From Candidatus Iainarchaeum sp. (GTDB taxonomy: Archaea; B1Sed10-29; WALL01; JAGHAM01): DNA of 25,362 bases. This document shows positions 12,564 through 19,025 of the stretch, one piece after another. The notes beneath the pieces were generated by a model, which worked only from the letters and a program-made list of their open reading frames with translations, was not told where the DNA came from and did no database searches. Both the position numbers and the translations under genes were made by a program. How positions within the stretch are numbered: position 1 is the first letter of the stretch; each line of letters begins with the position of its first letter. The stretch lies in the NCBI GenBank assembly GCA_021161465.1, contig JAGHAM010000005.1:1-25362 (forward strand), written 5' to 3'.

Positions 12564-14035
12564 CTAGAATCACCCTTTAGAACTACTCCTAATTTCTTCA
12601 GAACAGTTTCTAGTTTTTCCTCTGGGCAACCGGATGAAACTATCGCACCCATAGCAAAATTCTTAACTAAACCACAGCTTTGCCCTTCTGGAGTTTCGTT
12701 TGGGCATATCTTGCCCCAGTGGGTCGGGTGGAGATCCCTAGCTTCGAAGTGTGGGTGAACTTTGCTTAGTGGTGATATAACGCGCTTCAGATGTGAGATA
12801 GTTGACATGAATGTTGTCCTGTCTAATAATTGGGATACACCAGTCCTCCCACCAACCCAGTTACCAGTTGCCATTGCATACTCTATCCTGCTTGTCATTG
12901 CATCGGGCCTGACTAGGGTTTTAAGCTGTATCTTCTTTCCTCTTGCTACCGCCCTATCAACCTGATAATTAACATCCTTGACGAAATATCCAAAACCATA
13001 CCTGAACAGCTCTTCCATTAGCATTCCAGAAAGTTTTATTCTCTTGTTTATGTAGTGGTCCTTATCATCTTCCTCTTCTACGCCGTTTGCAACGTCCGTT
13101 GCCTTCTCTATCATCCTGCACAGGAAATATGCTTTTCTTATCCTGTCATCTTTAGTTGTGCCTAGGTGTGGCAGAAGATAGTTGTCCAGTATTTGTTCAG
13201 CTCTTGATTTTCTGTATTCCTCGGGCTGTCCTGCTGCAACACGTTTTCCAAGGTAATCTAGAGCCTCATCCCTATTTTTAACCTTCACAGCCTCGACGTT
13301 GAGCAGCGTGTCATTCTTGAATTCCTTTTTGCTCCTGAAAGCACCAAACAGTTCTTCATCTGTTGAGAGCCCTAAAGCCCTCAATACAGGGATGATGTTT
13401 AGGTTCCTTGGTGATGCAGGGAATGATATGTAGAATATGCCGTTCTCTCTCCGCTCGACACCTATCTTTGCTCTGAAACCCCCTTTAACAGAAAATATCC
13501 TAACAGTGATAGCTTCCTTGTCACCGCGCATCTTCTTTGAAACTATCATCCTGTTTTGGGCTAAATCTTCTATCGCAACCAGAACCCTTTCAGAGCCATT
13601 TATTATGAAATAGCCTCCAGGGTCGAGTGGGTCCTCTCCAAGCTTTATAAGTTCATCCTTGGATAAGCCGTTTAGGTAACATAACTTTGATTTAATCATT
13701 ACAGGGAGCATCCCTATGAATACTTCCTGCGTCTCTTTCTCCACACCATTCTCAAGTAATGTGTGCTCTAGGAACACTTTCGCTTCGTATGATTGGTTTC
13801 TAAGCCGGGCTTCCATTGGGGTTATCTTCCTGTGGGAGCCATCTGCTTCAAGTATTTTAGGTTGTTCAAGTCTTATCTTACCCAATTTTATAGTTACACC
13901 ATGCGAAGAGTCTATGACTCCCTGTTCATCGACTATGCTTTGCAGGTGATTCTCGATGAACTGATTGTAAGAATCCAAGTGTTGTTTTACGAGAGAATTA
14001 TCCCTTAAGAATGTTTCAGCTACTTCTAAATACAA
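12560..14035 (-). CDS. rpoB2: DNA-directed RNA polymerase subunit B'' (RpoB2, N-terminal half of B)
   Basis: A 491-residue protein carrying the protrusion, lobe and fork regions of subunit B. It includes GYFIINGSERVLVAIEDLAQNRMIV, GGRTGVSQLLDRTTFMSTISHLKRV and the C-terminal ARDLHPTHWGKICPNETPEGQSCGLVKNFA. The start is a rare TTG at 14035, supported by the strong ribosome binding site GGGGGAGTGA four bases upstream and by a full-length N-terminus (YLEVAETFLRDNSLVKQHL). The gap to rpoH is 15 bases. Confidence 0.97.
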   Translation of the reverse strand: MYLEVAETFLRDNSLVKQHLDSYNQFIENHLQSIVDEQGVIDSSHGVTIKLGKIRLEQPKILEADGSHRKITPMEARLRNQSYEAKVFLEHTLLENGVEKETQEVFIGMLPVMIKSKLCYLNGLSKDELIKLGEDPLDPGGYFIINGSERVLVAIEDLAQNRMIVSKKMRGDKEAITVRIFSVKGGFRAKIGVERRENGIFYISFPASPRNLNIIPVLRALGLSTDEELFGAFRSKKEFKNDTLLNVEAVKVKNRDEALDYLGKRVAAGQPEEYRKSRAEQILDNYLLPHLGTTKDDRIRKAYFLCRMIEKATDVANGVEEEDDKDHYINKRIKLSGMLMEELFRYGFGYFVKDVNYQVDRAVARGKKIQLKTLVRPDAMTSRIEYAMATGNWVGGRTGVSQLLDRTTFMSTISHLKRVISPLSKVHPHFEARDLHPTHWGKICPNETPEGQSCGLVKNFAMGAIVSSGCPEEKLETVLKKLGVVLKGDSR

Positions 14036-14050
14036 GTGCTCACTCCCCCT

Positions 14051-14287
14051 TCAGTAAACCATCCTATAGTAGACAGCCTTTCCAGCAGTTGGCGAATTTC
14101 GTGTTATTTTTATGATATCGCCCTTCTTTGCCTTTATTGCCTTTACTACTGGGTCTTCCCTCAGGATTCTAGGTAGTTGGTCTTTTTTGAGTCCGTTAGA
14201 TTCTAGAAATGCTTTAGATTCTTTTTTAGACATTATCTCATGCTTTGGTACGAGAATATGATTTACAATCACCTTCGAGTCGAGCAT
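14051..14287 (-). CDS. rpoH: DNA-directed RNA polymerase subunit H (RpoH)
   Basis: A 78-residue homologue of the C-terminal domain of eukaryotic RPB5. It contains HILVPKHEIMSKKE, the LPRILREDPVVKAI motif and GDIIKITRNSPTAGKAVYYRMV. A TTG at 14317 would add ten residues (MRGLLFGGEY), but that stretch includes the ribosome binding site GGAGGAG for the ATG at 14287, and the predicted transcription start lies near 14312. I therefore use ATG 14287. It is the promoter-proximal gene of the polymerase operon. Confidence 0.95.
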   Translation of the reverse strand: MLDSKVIVNHILVPKHEIMSKKESKAFLESNGLKKDQLPRILREDPVVKAIKAKKGDIIKITRNSPTAGKAVYYRMVY

Positions 14288-14332
14288 ATATTCTCCTCCA
14301 AAAAGAAGACCTCTCAATATTTTATTGATATA

Positions 14333-14342
14333 CCTATAAAAG
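14333..14342 (-). promoter_or_regulatory. TATA-like box of the polymerase operon
   Basis: The minus strand reads CTTTTATAGG, followed about 25 bases later by the expected start near 14312. The genes from rpoH to rpsG downstream are separated by 15 bases or less, so this promoter probably serves all nine. Confidence 0.6.
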
Positions 14343-14353
14343 CTTTTTGGTTT

Positions 14354-14626
14354 TCACATAGTCTGTATAAGTGCGATGAGGCTCATTCCAAACACGAATA
14401 TCATAAATGAGAAGAGCACAGCAGCGAATTTTATTTTTTTGAGCTTGTCCTGTTTGTCCTTGATGAGTTCCACGGCTTCATTGAAGATTGCCTTTATTTG
14501 GTCGTCCGAATATCTCATCTTTCTTAGTTTCTCTTCAATCTCTTCCTCATACCGTCCCTTCTCTATCAGTTCCTTTGTTGCCAGTATGATGCTTTCCTCA
14601 ATTTCATCGGTGTCCTCATCAATCAT
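14354..14626 (-). CDS. Small tail-anchored membrane protein of unknown function
   Basis: A 90-residue protein. Residues 1-66 are highly charged and helical (acidic start MIDEDTDEIEESI, then alternating Glu/Lys). Residues 67-88 form one hydrophobic helix (FAAVLFSFMIFVFGMSLIALI) at the extreme C-terminus, the layout of a tail-anchored protein with a cytoplasmic head. The segment MRYSDDQIKAIFNEAVELI may be a short helical-hairpin module. There is no ribosome binding site; the ATG lies 26 bases from a TATA box, so the mRNA is probably leaderless. It is transcribed separately from rpoH. I do not recognise the family. Confidence 0.75.
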   Translation of the reverse strand: MIDEDTDEIEESIILATKELIEKGRYEEEIEEKLRKMRYSDDQIKAIFNEAVELIKDKQDKLKKIKFAAVLFSFMIFVFGMSLIALIQTM

Positions 14627-14647
14627 AGTTTAGCTTATTCCTGCTTG

Positions 14648-14656
14648 ATATTTAAA
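14648..14656 (-). promoter_or_regulatory. TATA-like box of the tail-anchored protein gene
   Basis: The minus strand reads TTTAAATAT, centred 26 bases upstream of the ATG at 14626, which predicts a leaderless transcript. Confidence 0.55.
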
Positions 14657-14744
14657 GTTTTGTGCTCTTTTGGTAGTCTAACCCCTACTCTTATTGGCTG
14701 GAGATATACCACCACCTATTGAGTATATAAGCTAGTAGAAACAG

Positions 14745-14932
14745 CGCCCCGGCCGGGATTGTTCATGCTCTTCCAAAGGGGAAGGGCTTATAAGGGAAGG
14801 GGGAATGTGTCTCCCTTCCTTATTTTGAACCCGGGTCCTAGGATTTCGGCTCGAACCATGTCATGATGGTATGTATCAAAACCTTGGTTCTGATCGACAG
14901 TCCCAGATGATGGGCCGCTACACTACCGGGGC
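14745..14932 (-). tRNA. tRNA-Asp (GTC) with an anticodon-loop intron and a T-loop intron
   Basis: Acceptor GCCCCGG (14932-14926) pairs perfectly with CCGGGGC (14752-14746); discriminator G is 14745 and CCA is not encoded. Anticodon stem TGGGA (14905-14901) pairs with TCCTA (14843-14839), with one G-T pair. The loop CTGTCG-A gives anticodon GTC at 14898-14896. Intron 1 (37/38) is about 14894-14845 (50 nt), with an internal helix GAACCA/TGGTTC. T-stem CCGGG (14834-14830) pairs with CCCGG (14757-14753). The T-loop TTCAAA-T is interrupted by intron 2, about 14823-14759 (65 nt). Exon bases GTTCA pair with intron TGAAC at that junction, forming a splice-site helix. Removing both introns leaves 73 nt closely resembling archaeal tRNA-Asp. 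Only nine bases separate it from tRNA-Tyr, so the two are probably cotranscribed. Confidence 0.88.
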
Positions 14933-14941
14933 ATATGTTAG

Positions 14942-15079
14942 TCCCGCCTCCCGGATTTGAACCGGGGATCTATACCGGAAAGTTTATTCGCTTTCTGTCG
15001 GTGACAGCAAACGCGGCTAATAACGCCCATGGCGTTGATCTTTCTACAGCCGACCGCGTTACCCCTACGCTAAGGCGGG
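14942..15079 (-). tRNA. tRNA-Tyr (GTA) with one or two introns
   Basis: Acceptor CCCGCCT (15079-15073) pairs with AGGCGGG (14949-14943), with A73 at 14942. The D-arm GCGT/ACGC, T-stem CCCGG/CCGGG and an intact TTCAAAT loop are clear. The C1-G72 pair and anticodon GTA (15047-15045) both indicate Tyr. The preferred model has two introns: 15043-15003 (41 nt, at 37/38) and 14995-14973 (23 nt, variable region). This gives a perfect anticodon stem GTCGG/CCGAC and A38. The short intron has exon-intron helix CCGA/CCGG and inner helix AAAG/CTTT. A single 64-nt intron (15043-14980) gives the same 74-nt length but a stem with two G-T pairs (GTCGG/CCGGT) and T38. The variable region is seven bases in both models, slightly long. 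Confidence 0.85.
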
Positions 15080-15103
15080 TCTTGTAATTATTGCCATTCT
15101 CTT

Positions 15104-15113
15104 CTTTTTAAGC
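15104..15113 (-). promoter_or_regulatory. TATA-like box of tRNA-Tyr/tRNA-Asp
   Basis: The minus strand reads GCTTAAAAAG, centred about 29 bases upstream of the tRNA-Tyr 5' end at 15079. Confidence 0.45.
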
Positions 15114-15122
15114 TTTTCCAAA

Positions 15123-15191
15123 CTTTTCTTGATTAAACTTCTTCCTAAGAAGTTTCCCCTTTTCTTGATTAAACTTCTTCCTAAGAAGTTT
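15123..15191 (-). repeat. Two tandem copies of a 33-nt hairpin-forming repeat
   Basis: Bases 15123-15155 and 15159-15191 are identical, with a 36-base period and a three-base spacer. Each copy contains a perfect nine-pair inverted repeat, AAACTTCTT-CCT-AAGAAGTTT, preceded by CTTTTCTTGATT. They lie between the 3' end of tRNA-Arg and the promoter of tRNA-Tyr. They could act as terminators or RNA-processing signals for the tRNA-Arg transcript, or be protein binding sites; the sequence does not decide. Confidence 0.85.
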
Positions 15192-15209
15192 ATTGTGAGG
15201 AAATTTAAG

Positions 15210-15460
15210 TGGGACCGTCGAGAGTTTCCACCTAAGCAGATTGCGTAGCAACCTCTATGGGGGTGATAGGGGATGTATCCTATCTCACACGAGCGGATTG
15301 CGGGGTTGTTCCCAATCCCCCGCGGGGGTGATAGGGGGTGCATCCCCCATTTTGAACTCGAGTCACGGGCTGTTCAGGCCTTTCCTGTTATCAGAGATAT
15401 TCGCGTGTTCAGGAAAGGCACCCGAAGCCCGTAGGATGGTCCAGGCTACCCTACGGTCCC
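15210..15460 (-). tRNA. tRNA-Arg (TCG) with an anticodon-loop intron and a long T-loop intron
   Basis: Acceptor GGGACCG (15460-15454) pairs perfectly with CGGTCCC (15217-15211); A73 is 15210 and CCA is not encoded. D-stem GGGT/ATCC. Anticodon stem ACGGG (15432-15428) pairs with CCCGT (15369-15365); the loop CTTCGG-G gives anticodon TCG at 15425-15423. Intron 1 (37/38) is about 15421-15371 (51 nt), with a perfect ten-pair helix GCCTTTCCTG/CAGGAAAGGC. T-stem TCGAG (15361-15357) pairs with CTCGA (15222-15218). The T-loop TTCAAA-T is interrupted by intron 2, about 15350-15224 (127 nt). Exon UUCA pairs with intron UGGA in the same register as in tRNA-Asp. Splicing leaves 73 nt; the variable region is short (three bases). 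Confidence 0.87.
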
Positions 15461-15484
15461 TTGCTTTAACTATAGTTTTGAGTT

Positions 15485-15493
15485 AGATAAAAG
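15485..15493 (-). promoter_or_regulatory. TATA-like box of tRNA-Arg
   Basis: The minus strand reads CTTTTATCT, centred about 29 bases upstream of the tRNA-Arg 5' end at 15460. Its correct spacing supports 15460 as the gene start. Confidence 0.5.
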
Positions 15494-15591
15494 CCTTATA
15501 GGTATAATAGTCGAGCACCACCAGTTGTTCATTTAGAATAACAAACGAGTTAGCTAATCCTCATAACTGCCGATTAAACAGTTAGGGGAAA

Positions 15592-16368
15592 TCAATCATT
15601 CGTTTTTAGTTCTTGGATTATCATCTCTGAGGCTTTCTTCCCCGACATTAACATACCACCAAATATGGGGCCCATCCTTGGCGAGCCGAACACAGCATTA
15701 GCAGCCATACCCGTGACATAAAGCCCAGGGTAAACCTCTTTTGTGTTCTCGACCACAAGCTTTTCTGAGCGCTCAGCCCACATAGACTTTTCCCCCTCTA
15801 TTTTGCCAGATGGAGTTTTTAGTTTGCCAGTCTTTTTTTCAACTACTTTGCAGACTTCCAGTGGATGCCCAGTTGCATCTATACAATATTTTGCTTCTAT
15901 AGTTAGCGGGTCAACTGGCAAGCCAGCGATTTCGACGGTGCTCCAATTAAGGACAAAACCAGCTACTCGGTTTTCTCTCATCATAACATCCTCAATCATC
16001 ATACCATTAAACAGGCTAGCTCCCGCATCAGAAGCCCCCGACACCAACTTTGCTACTGCCTCGATTGAGCTGGCAACATACTGCCCCTCGGATTTTTCTG
16101 ATTTTATATCAAAGTCATCCAATATGGGTTTTGCCTCCTCTTGGACTACTATGGTTGGGTACATCATTCCACCACCCCACATGCCACCACCAAGGCTTAG
16201 TTTTTTCTCAAAAAGGGCGACTTTGATGCCGCTTTCAGCTAAGTATTTAGCAGCTACAAGACCGGATGGTCCACCCCCTGCTATTGCCACATCCACATGG
16301 AGATTATCGAGAAAATGCTTCACGGATGTTTCCACTATGGCTTTGGTTATACTGGTTTCATCAATCAT
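15592..16368 (-). CDS. thi4: Thi4-type thiamine thiazole synthase (ribulose-1,5-bisphosphate synthetase family)
   Basis: A 258-residue flavin-type protein of the Thi4 family, which makes the thiazole phosphate precursor of thiamine from NAD and glycine; archaeal members use free sulfide. The dinucleotide-binding loop GGGPSG is at residues 31-36, then [24 protein letters not shown] (166-169), and the C-terminal [21 protein letters not shown]. In yeast Thi4 a sulfur-donating Cys lies two residues before the DP of a conserved loop, and archaeal relatives usually have His there. This protein has GLPVDPLT (149-156), so the position is Pro151. The start at 16368 has GGGGGT four bases upstream. It lies 35 bases after the EamA gene, probably in one transcript. 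I see no TPP riboswitch. Confidence 0.93.
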   Translation of the reverse strand: MIDETSITKAIVETSVKHFLDNLHVDVAIAGGGPSGLVAAKYLAESGIKVALFEKKLSLGGGMWGGGMMYPTIVVQEEAKPILDDFDIKSEKSEGQYVASSIEAVAKLVSGASDAGASLFNGMMIEDVMMRENRVAGFVLNWSTVEIAGLPVDPLTIEAKYCIDATGHPLEVCKVVEKKTGKLKTPSGKIEGEKSMWAERSEKLVVENTKEVYPGLYVTGMAANAVFGSPRMGPIFGGMLMSGKKASEMIIQELKTND

Positions 16369-16403
16369 TTCTACCCCCTCTCTCCTATTTTGGGTGAAGC
16401 TCT

Positions 16404-17255
16404 TTAAATAGCTACTAGGATTGCACCAGCAATCATGAAGACCGAGGCGATGGCCCTCTTTTTGATTTCTTTTCTCTCTCCAAGCCAGATGTACGCCAAG
16501 GCTACGGCAACTATGAGATTCAGCCTGCTTATTGGGTATATCACGCTTATGGGAGCATCTTTGAACGAATAGGCGAATAGGTATAGGTAATAAAGGATAC
16601 CATACAGCACTCCAGCAAGCAGTATGTACCAGCCCTGGTTTTTAATGATTTTCTTCAGCTGATGTTTTCTTCTTGTTACCCTTATCCCATGAAAGAGGCA
16701 TGGTACGAGATACATAGCTGCGCCGTAAAAGCTCTTGCTAAACCTGATTAACATATTGTACTTGTCTAGGAGGGTCACCACTGCAGTAAGAAAAGCCGTC
16801 ACTATGGCAAGCTGGACACCAATGTGCTTTAGTTTTTTAAGCGCGCCTTTCTCCCAGGTCAGCGCCAGCGCGCCTGAAAATATCAAAAAAGTTCCAATGA
16901 GTCTCCCTGCAGTTGCTTCCTCATGAAGGAAGACCACAGCAAGGGCAAACAGGAACAACACTTTCAGGTTGCCAAGTGGCGCTATAAGTGAGGCCTCTGT
17001 GTGCTTTGCTGCTGTGAACCCAACTATGTTTATGGAAAACCACAACAAAGCTGCAGCGAGGAATGGAATCCACTCCCAACCAATTGGCAATCTTGTCTTT
17101 TCCAGAAAGATTAACGGGATAAAGAAAAGGCCGGCAATAAGCGTGAACAAGAAGGAATAGCTTGGCACGTCTTCATCTTTGGTGATGCGGCGATGAAGCA
17201 CAGTTCCCAAACCACTTATGAAAGTGGCAATCAGCACAGCTACAAGCCAGAGCAT
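16404..17255 (-). CDS. EamA/DMT-family transporter
   Basis: A 283-residue membrane protein with about ten hydrophobic segments in two EamA-like halves (residues 1-133 and 140-283). Each half ends with the typical ERxxxxxxGxxLIxxG-type pattern: [22 protein letters not shown] and [23 protein letters not shown]. Members move small metabolites across the membrane, and the substrate cannot be read from sequence. The gene precedes thi4 by 35 bases on the same strand, which allows but does not prove a link to thiamine or a precursor. The ATG at 17255 has no clear ribosome binding site; AATTAAG lies 20-25 bases upstream, so the mRNA may be leaderless. Confidence 0.85.
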   Translation of the reverse strand: MLWLVAVLIATFISGLGTVLHRRITKDEDVPSYSFLFTLIAGLFFIPLIFLEKTRLPIGWEWIPFLAAALLWFSINIVGFTAAKHTEASLIAPLGNLKVLFLFALAVVFLHEEATAGRLIGTFLIFSGALALTWEKGALKKLKHIGVQLAIVTAFLTAVVTLLDKYNMLIRFSKSFYGAAMYLVPCLFHGIRVTRRKHQLKKIIKNQGWYILLAGVLYGILYYLYLFAYSFKDAPISVIYPISRLNLIVAVALAYIWLGERKEIKKRAIASVFMIAGAILVAI

Positions 17256-17544
17256 AAAGATAATTAGGCAGGCTTAATTAATATTCCATGCTGTGAAGAA
17301 ACTATCGCTAATTCACAATTTGAACAGTATGGGAGCAAGGATAAAATTGAGGAAGTATAAAATATTCTGGTGAAGATTGGCGACCTAAGGGAGAGAATAC
17401 CAGGTTGGGGCTATCCTCCATTTCCTAGATGGCCGTATGCGCGAGTTCGGTAATTGCCCCAGTTTATTTGAGGATGTTTGCTTCAATAAGTGGTTTGTCG
17501 CTTGGTGAGTTGATTTGTGGCGGGTGTAGTAAGGAAGTGCTTAA
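17256..17544. other. Intergenic region between divergent genes
   Basis: This 289-base gap separates the divergent EamA gene and the nth gene, so it should contain both promoters. It has AT-rich TATA-like stretches near 17275-17285 (minus) and 17355-17364 (plus, AGTATAAAAT). The only coding candidate I see is the 27-codon frame listed next. I find no tRNA or strong hairpin. Confidence 0.5.
17370..17453 (+). CDS. Possible 27-residue small protein
   Basis: A GTG-initiated frame encoding a peptide rich in Pro, Trp, Tyr and Arg, with GWGYPPFPRWPYARVR at its C-terminus. A TATA-like AGTATAAAAT lies immediately upstream (17355-17364), but too close for a leaderless GTG at 17370, and there is no ribosome binding site. 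The composition is too unusual to dismiss as noise, but the evidence is weak. It could also be the remnant of a longer gene. No function is proposed. Confidence 0.22.
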   Translation: MKIGDLRERIPGWGYPPFPRWPYARVR

Positions 17545-18153
17545 GTGGCCATTACTGTGGATGAGTTCATTGAAGACTTGAAGAAGCGTTATGGCGTGTT
17601 CACGCGCAGGGACCCGTTTGAGGTCCTCATATTTACTGTGCTCTCTCAGAGGACCAAAGATGCGAATAGCTACAAGGCCAGTGAGCAGTTATTTTCGAGA
17701 TATAATACTCCGGAAGAGATTGCAGACGCGCCTTTAAAGGAGATAGAAAAACTTATCAAACCGGCTGGCTTCTATAGGGTGAAAGCAAACCGAATTAAAG
17801 AAATCGCTAGAGTTATCTCTAAAACAGGTATGCCCACAGACTTAGGAGATTTGCTAAGGTTGCCTGGGGTTGGAAGGAAGACCGCTAACTGTGTTTTAGT
17901 CTATGGTTACGGGGAGCCAGCGATTCCAGTGGACATCCACGTACATAGGATTTCTAATCGCCTTGGATTTGTGCATACAAGAACTCCTGAGGAAACAGAG
18001 CGCGAGCTTATGAAGATTATCCCAAAAGATAAGTGGATTCTAGTCAACAGCCTGCTGGTACGCTTCGGCCAGGAGATATGTGGTGCAAGGCCTAAATGTT
18101 GGATGTGTCCTCTGATTGATAGATGCCCATATCCAGACAAGAAGCTCAAGTAA
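17545..18153 (+). CDS. nth: Endonuclease III (DNA glycosylase/AP lyase)
   Basis: A 202-residue base-excision repair enzyme that removes oxidised pyrimidines and cuts the abasic site. The helix-hairpin-helix LPGVGRKTA spans 106-114 with catalytic Lys112. Catalytic Asp130 lies in PVDIHVHRISNRLG; the Lys-Asp spacing of 18 equals that of E. coli Nth. The C-terminal 4Fe-4S motif is C179-x5-C185-x2-C188-x5-C194, so the first spacing is one residue shorter than the usual x6. The start is GTG at 17545, with AAGGAAGTG upstream. It is the first plus-strand gene after a divergent intergenic region. Confidence 0.95.
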   Translation: MAITVDEFIEDLKKRYGVFTRRDPFEVLIFTVLSQRTKDANSYKASEQLFSRYNTPEEIADAPLKEIEKLIKPAGFYRVKANRIKEIARVISKTGMPTDLGDLLRLPGVGRKTANCVLVYGYGEPAIPVDIHVHRISNRLGFVHTRTPEETERELMKIIPKDKWILVNSLLVRFGQEICGARPKCWMCPLIDRCPYPDKKLK

Positions 18154-18200
18154 GTCATTAAAGTCCTGTGGAAGAGATGTATCAATCAATGTTGTTGGGG

Positions 18201-18210
18201 TATATTTATA
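18201..18210 (+). promoter_or_regulatory. TATA-like box of the methyltransferase gene
   Basis: TATATTTATA, centred about 30 bases before the ATG at 18236. It predicts a start at or just before that codon and hence a leaderless mRNA for the methyltransferase-MFS pair. Confidence 0.6.
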
Positions 18211-18235
18211 ATGTTTTAATTTTACAAAGTTGCTG

Positions 18236-19021
18236 ATGGAGAAACCTAAGAGAACCTATGATTACATAGCTGAGAAATCTGTGGCACATTCATTGACTGG
18301 TAGGTACCCTCACATATACAAAGAGCACATAAACTCTTTTTTGGAGCGTAGGGGCATCATGGATAAATTTGGGGAACATTCAGTTACTCTCCTAGAAGTT
18401 GGAGTTGGTGTGCCTTACAGAGGTGAAACTCCTAGGGGTCTAGGCGTGAAGCATGTTTTGGAAAAATTCCATAGAAAGATAAAAGAAGCCTTCATAATGG
18501 AACCAAATCTAGATGCTTTCAGAGATGCTCGCGAGTCATTAAAGGATTTAAAAGGGTTCAAGCTCGTGCATTTCGGTGAGGGTTATAGAAAGCCAATATA
18601 TGAGGAGTCTAAGGCTGGCGCTCCAACGCTAAATCTTATACAGGCAAATTTGTTTTCTTCTCTTCCATCCAGAAAAGCAGACATAACTATTTGCTCCCGT
18701 GTGATGGAACATTTCTACGATAAAAAATATCGACATTCTTTCCTTTTCAATCTCCTTCTTGCTACAAAGCCAGGTGGATACCTGATACTGAGTGATACTG
18801 CCCTGAGTAGAGAAACCGATAGGAAACTCTTTGAAGAACACCTCAGGCCTGGTGGTCTCAAGTTGGTTCATCCAGACGAGTTCCCGACAAACAATGAGAT
18901 AAACGAGAAGTCCAACATCTTGGTTTTAAGAAAGCCAGCTGGCAAAAAAGGGCTTAAATTTGATAGGGAAATCTATGACCTAATAGACAAGTTAGGTAAG
19001 GGAAGGCCAGAGGAACCATAA
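18236..19021 (+). CDS. Class I SAM-dependent methyltransferase-like protein
   Basis: A 261-residue protein with a Rossmann-type methyltransferase core. Motif I is TLLEVGVGVPYRG (residues 51-63), the acidic ribose-binding position is in AFIMEPN, and motif IV is ADITICSRVMEHF, with KPGGYLILSDT after it. The substrate cannot be inferred. An in-frame TTG at 18230 exists, but ATG at 18236 fits the TATA distance for a leaderless start. The MFS gene begins four bases after its stop, so the two are probably cotranscribed, perhaps for modification and export of one compound. That link is inference. Confidence 0.75.
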   Translation: MEKPKRTYDYIAEKSVAHSLTGRYPHIYKEHINSFLERRGIMDKFGEHSVTLLEVGVGVPYRGETPRGLGVKHVLEKFHRKIKEAFIMEPNLDAFRDARESLKDLKGFKLVHFGEGYRKPIYEESKAGAPTLNLIQANLFSSLPSRKADITICSRVMEHFYDKKYRHSFLFNLLLATKPGGYLILSDTALSRETDRKLFEEHLRPGGLKLVHPDEFPTNNEINEKSNILVLRKPAGKKGLKFDREIYDLIDKLGKGRPEEP

Positions 19022-19025
19022 GTTG

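Noticed and set aside
15123-15191. CRISPR-like repeat pair
   Set aside because: The spacer is only three bases and there are two copies; it is a tandem hairpin repeat.
15065-15343. 92-codon frame on the minus strand across tRNA-Arg intron and the hairpin repeats
   Set aside because: It overlaps well-paired tRNA exons and encodes the two identical repeats; no protein-like features.
16369-16403. TPP riboswitch upstream of thi4
   Set aside because: Only 35 bases separate thi4 from the preceding gene and no TPP-riboswitch core is visible.
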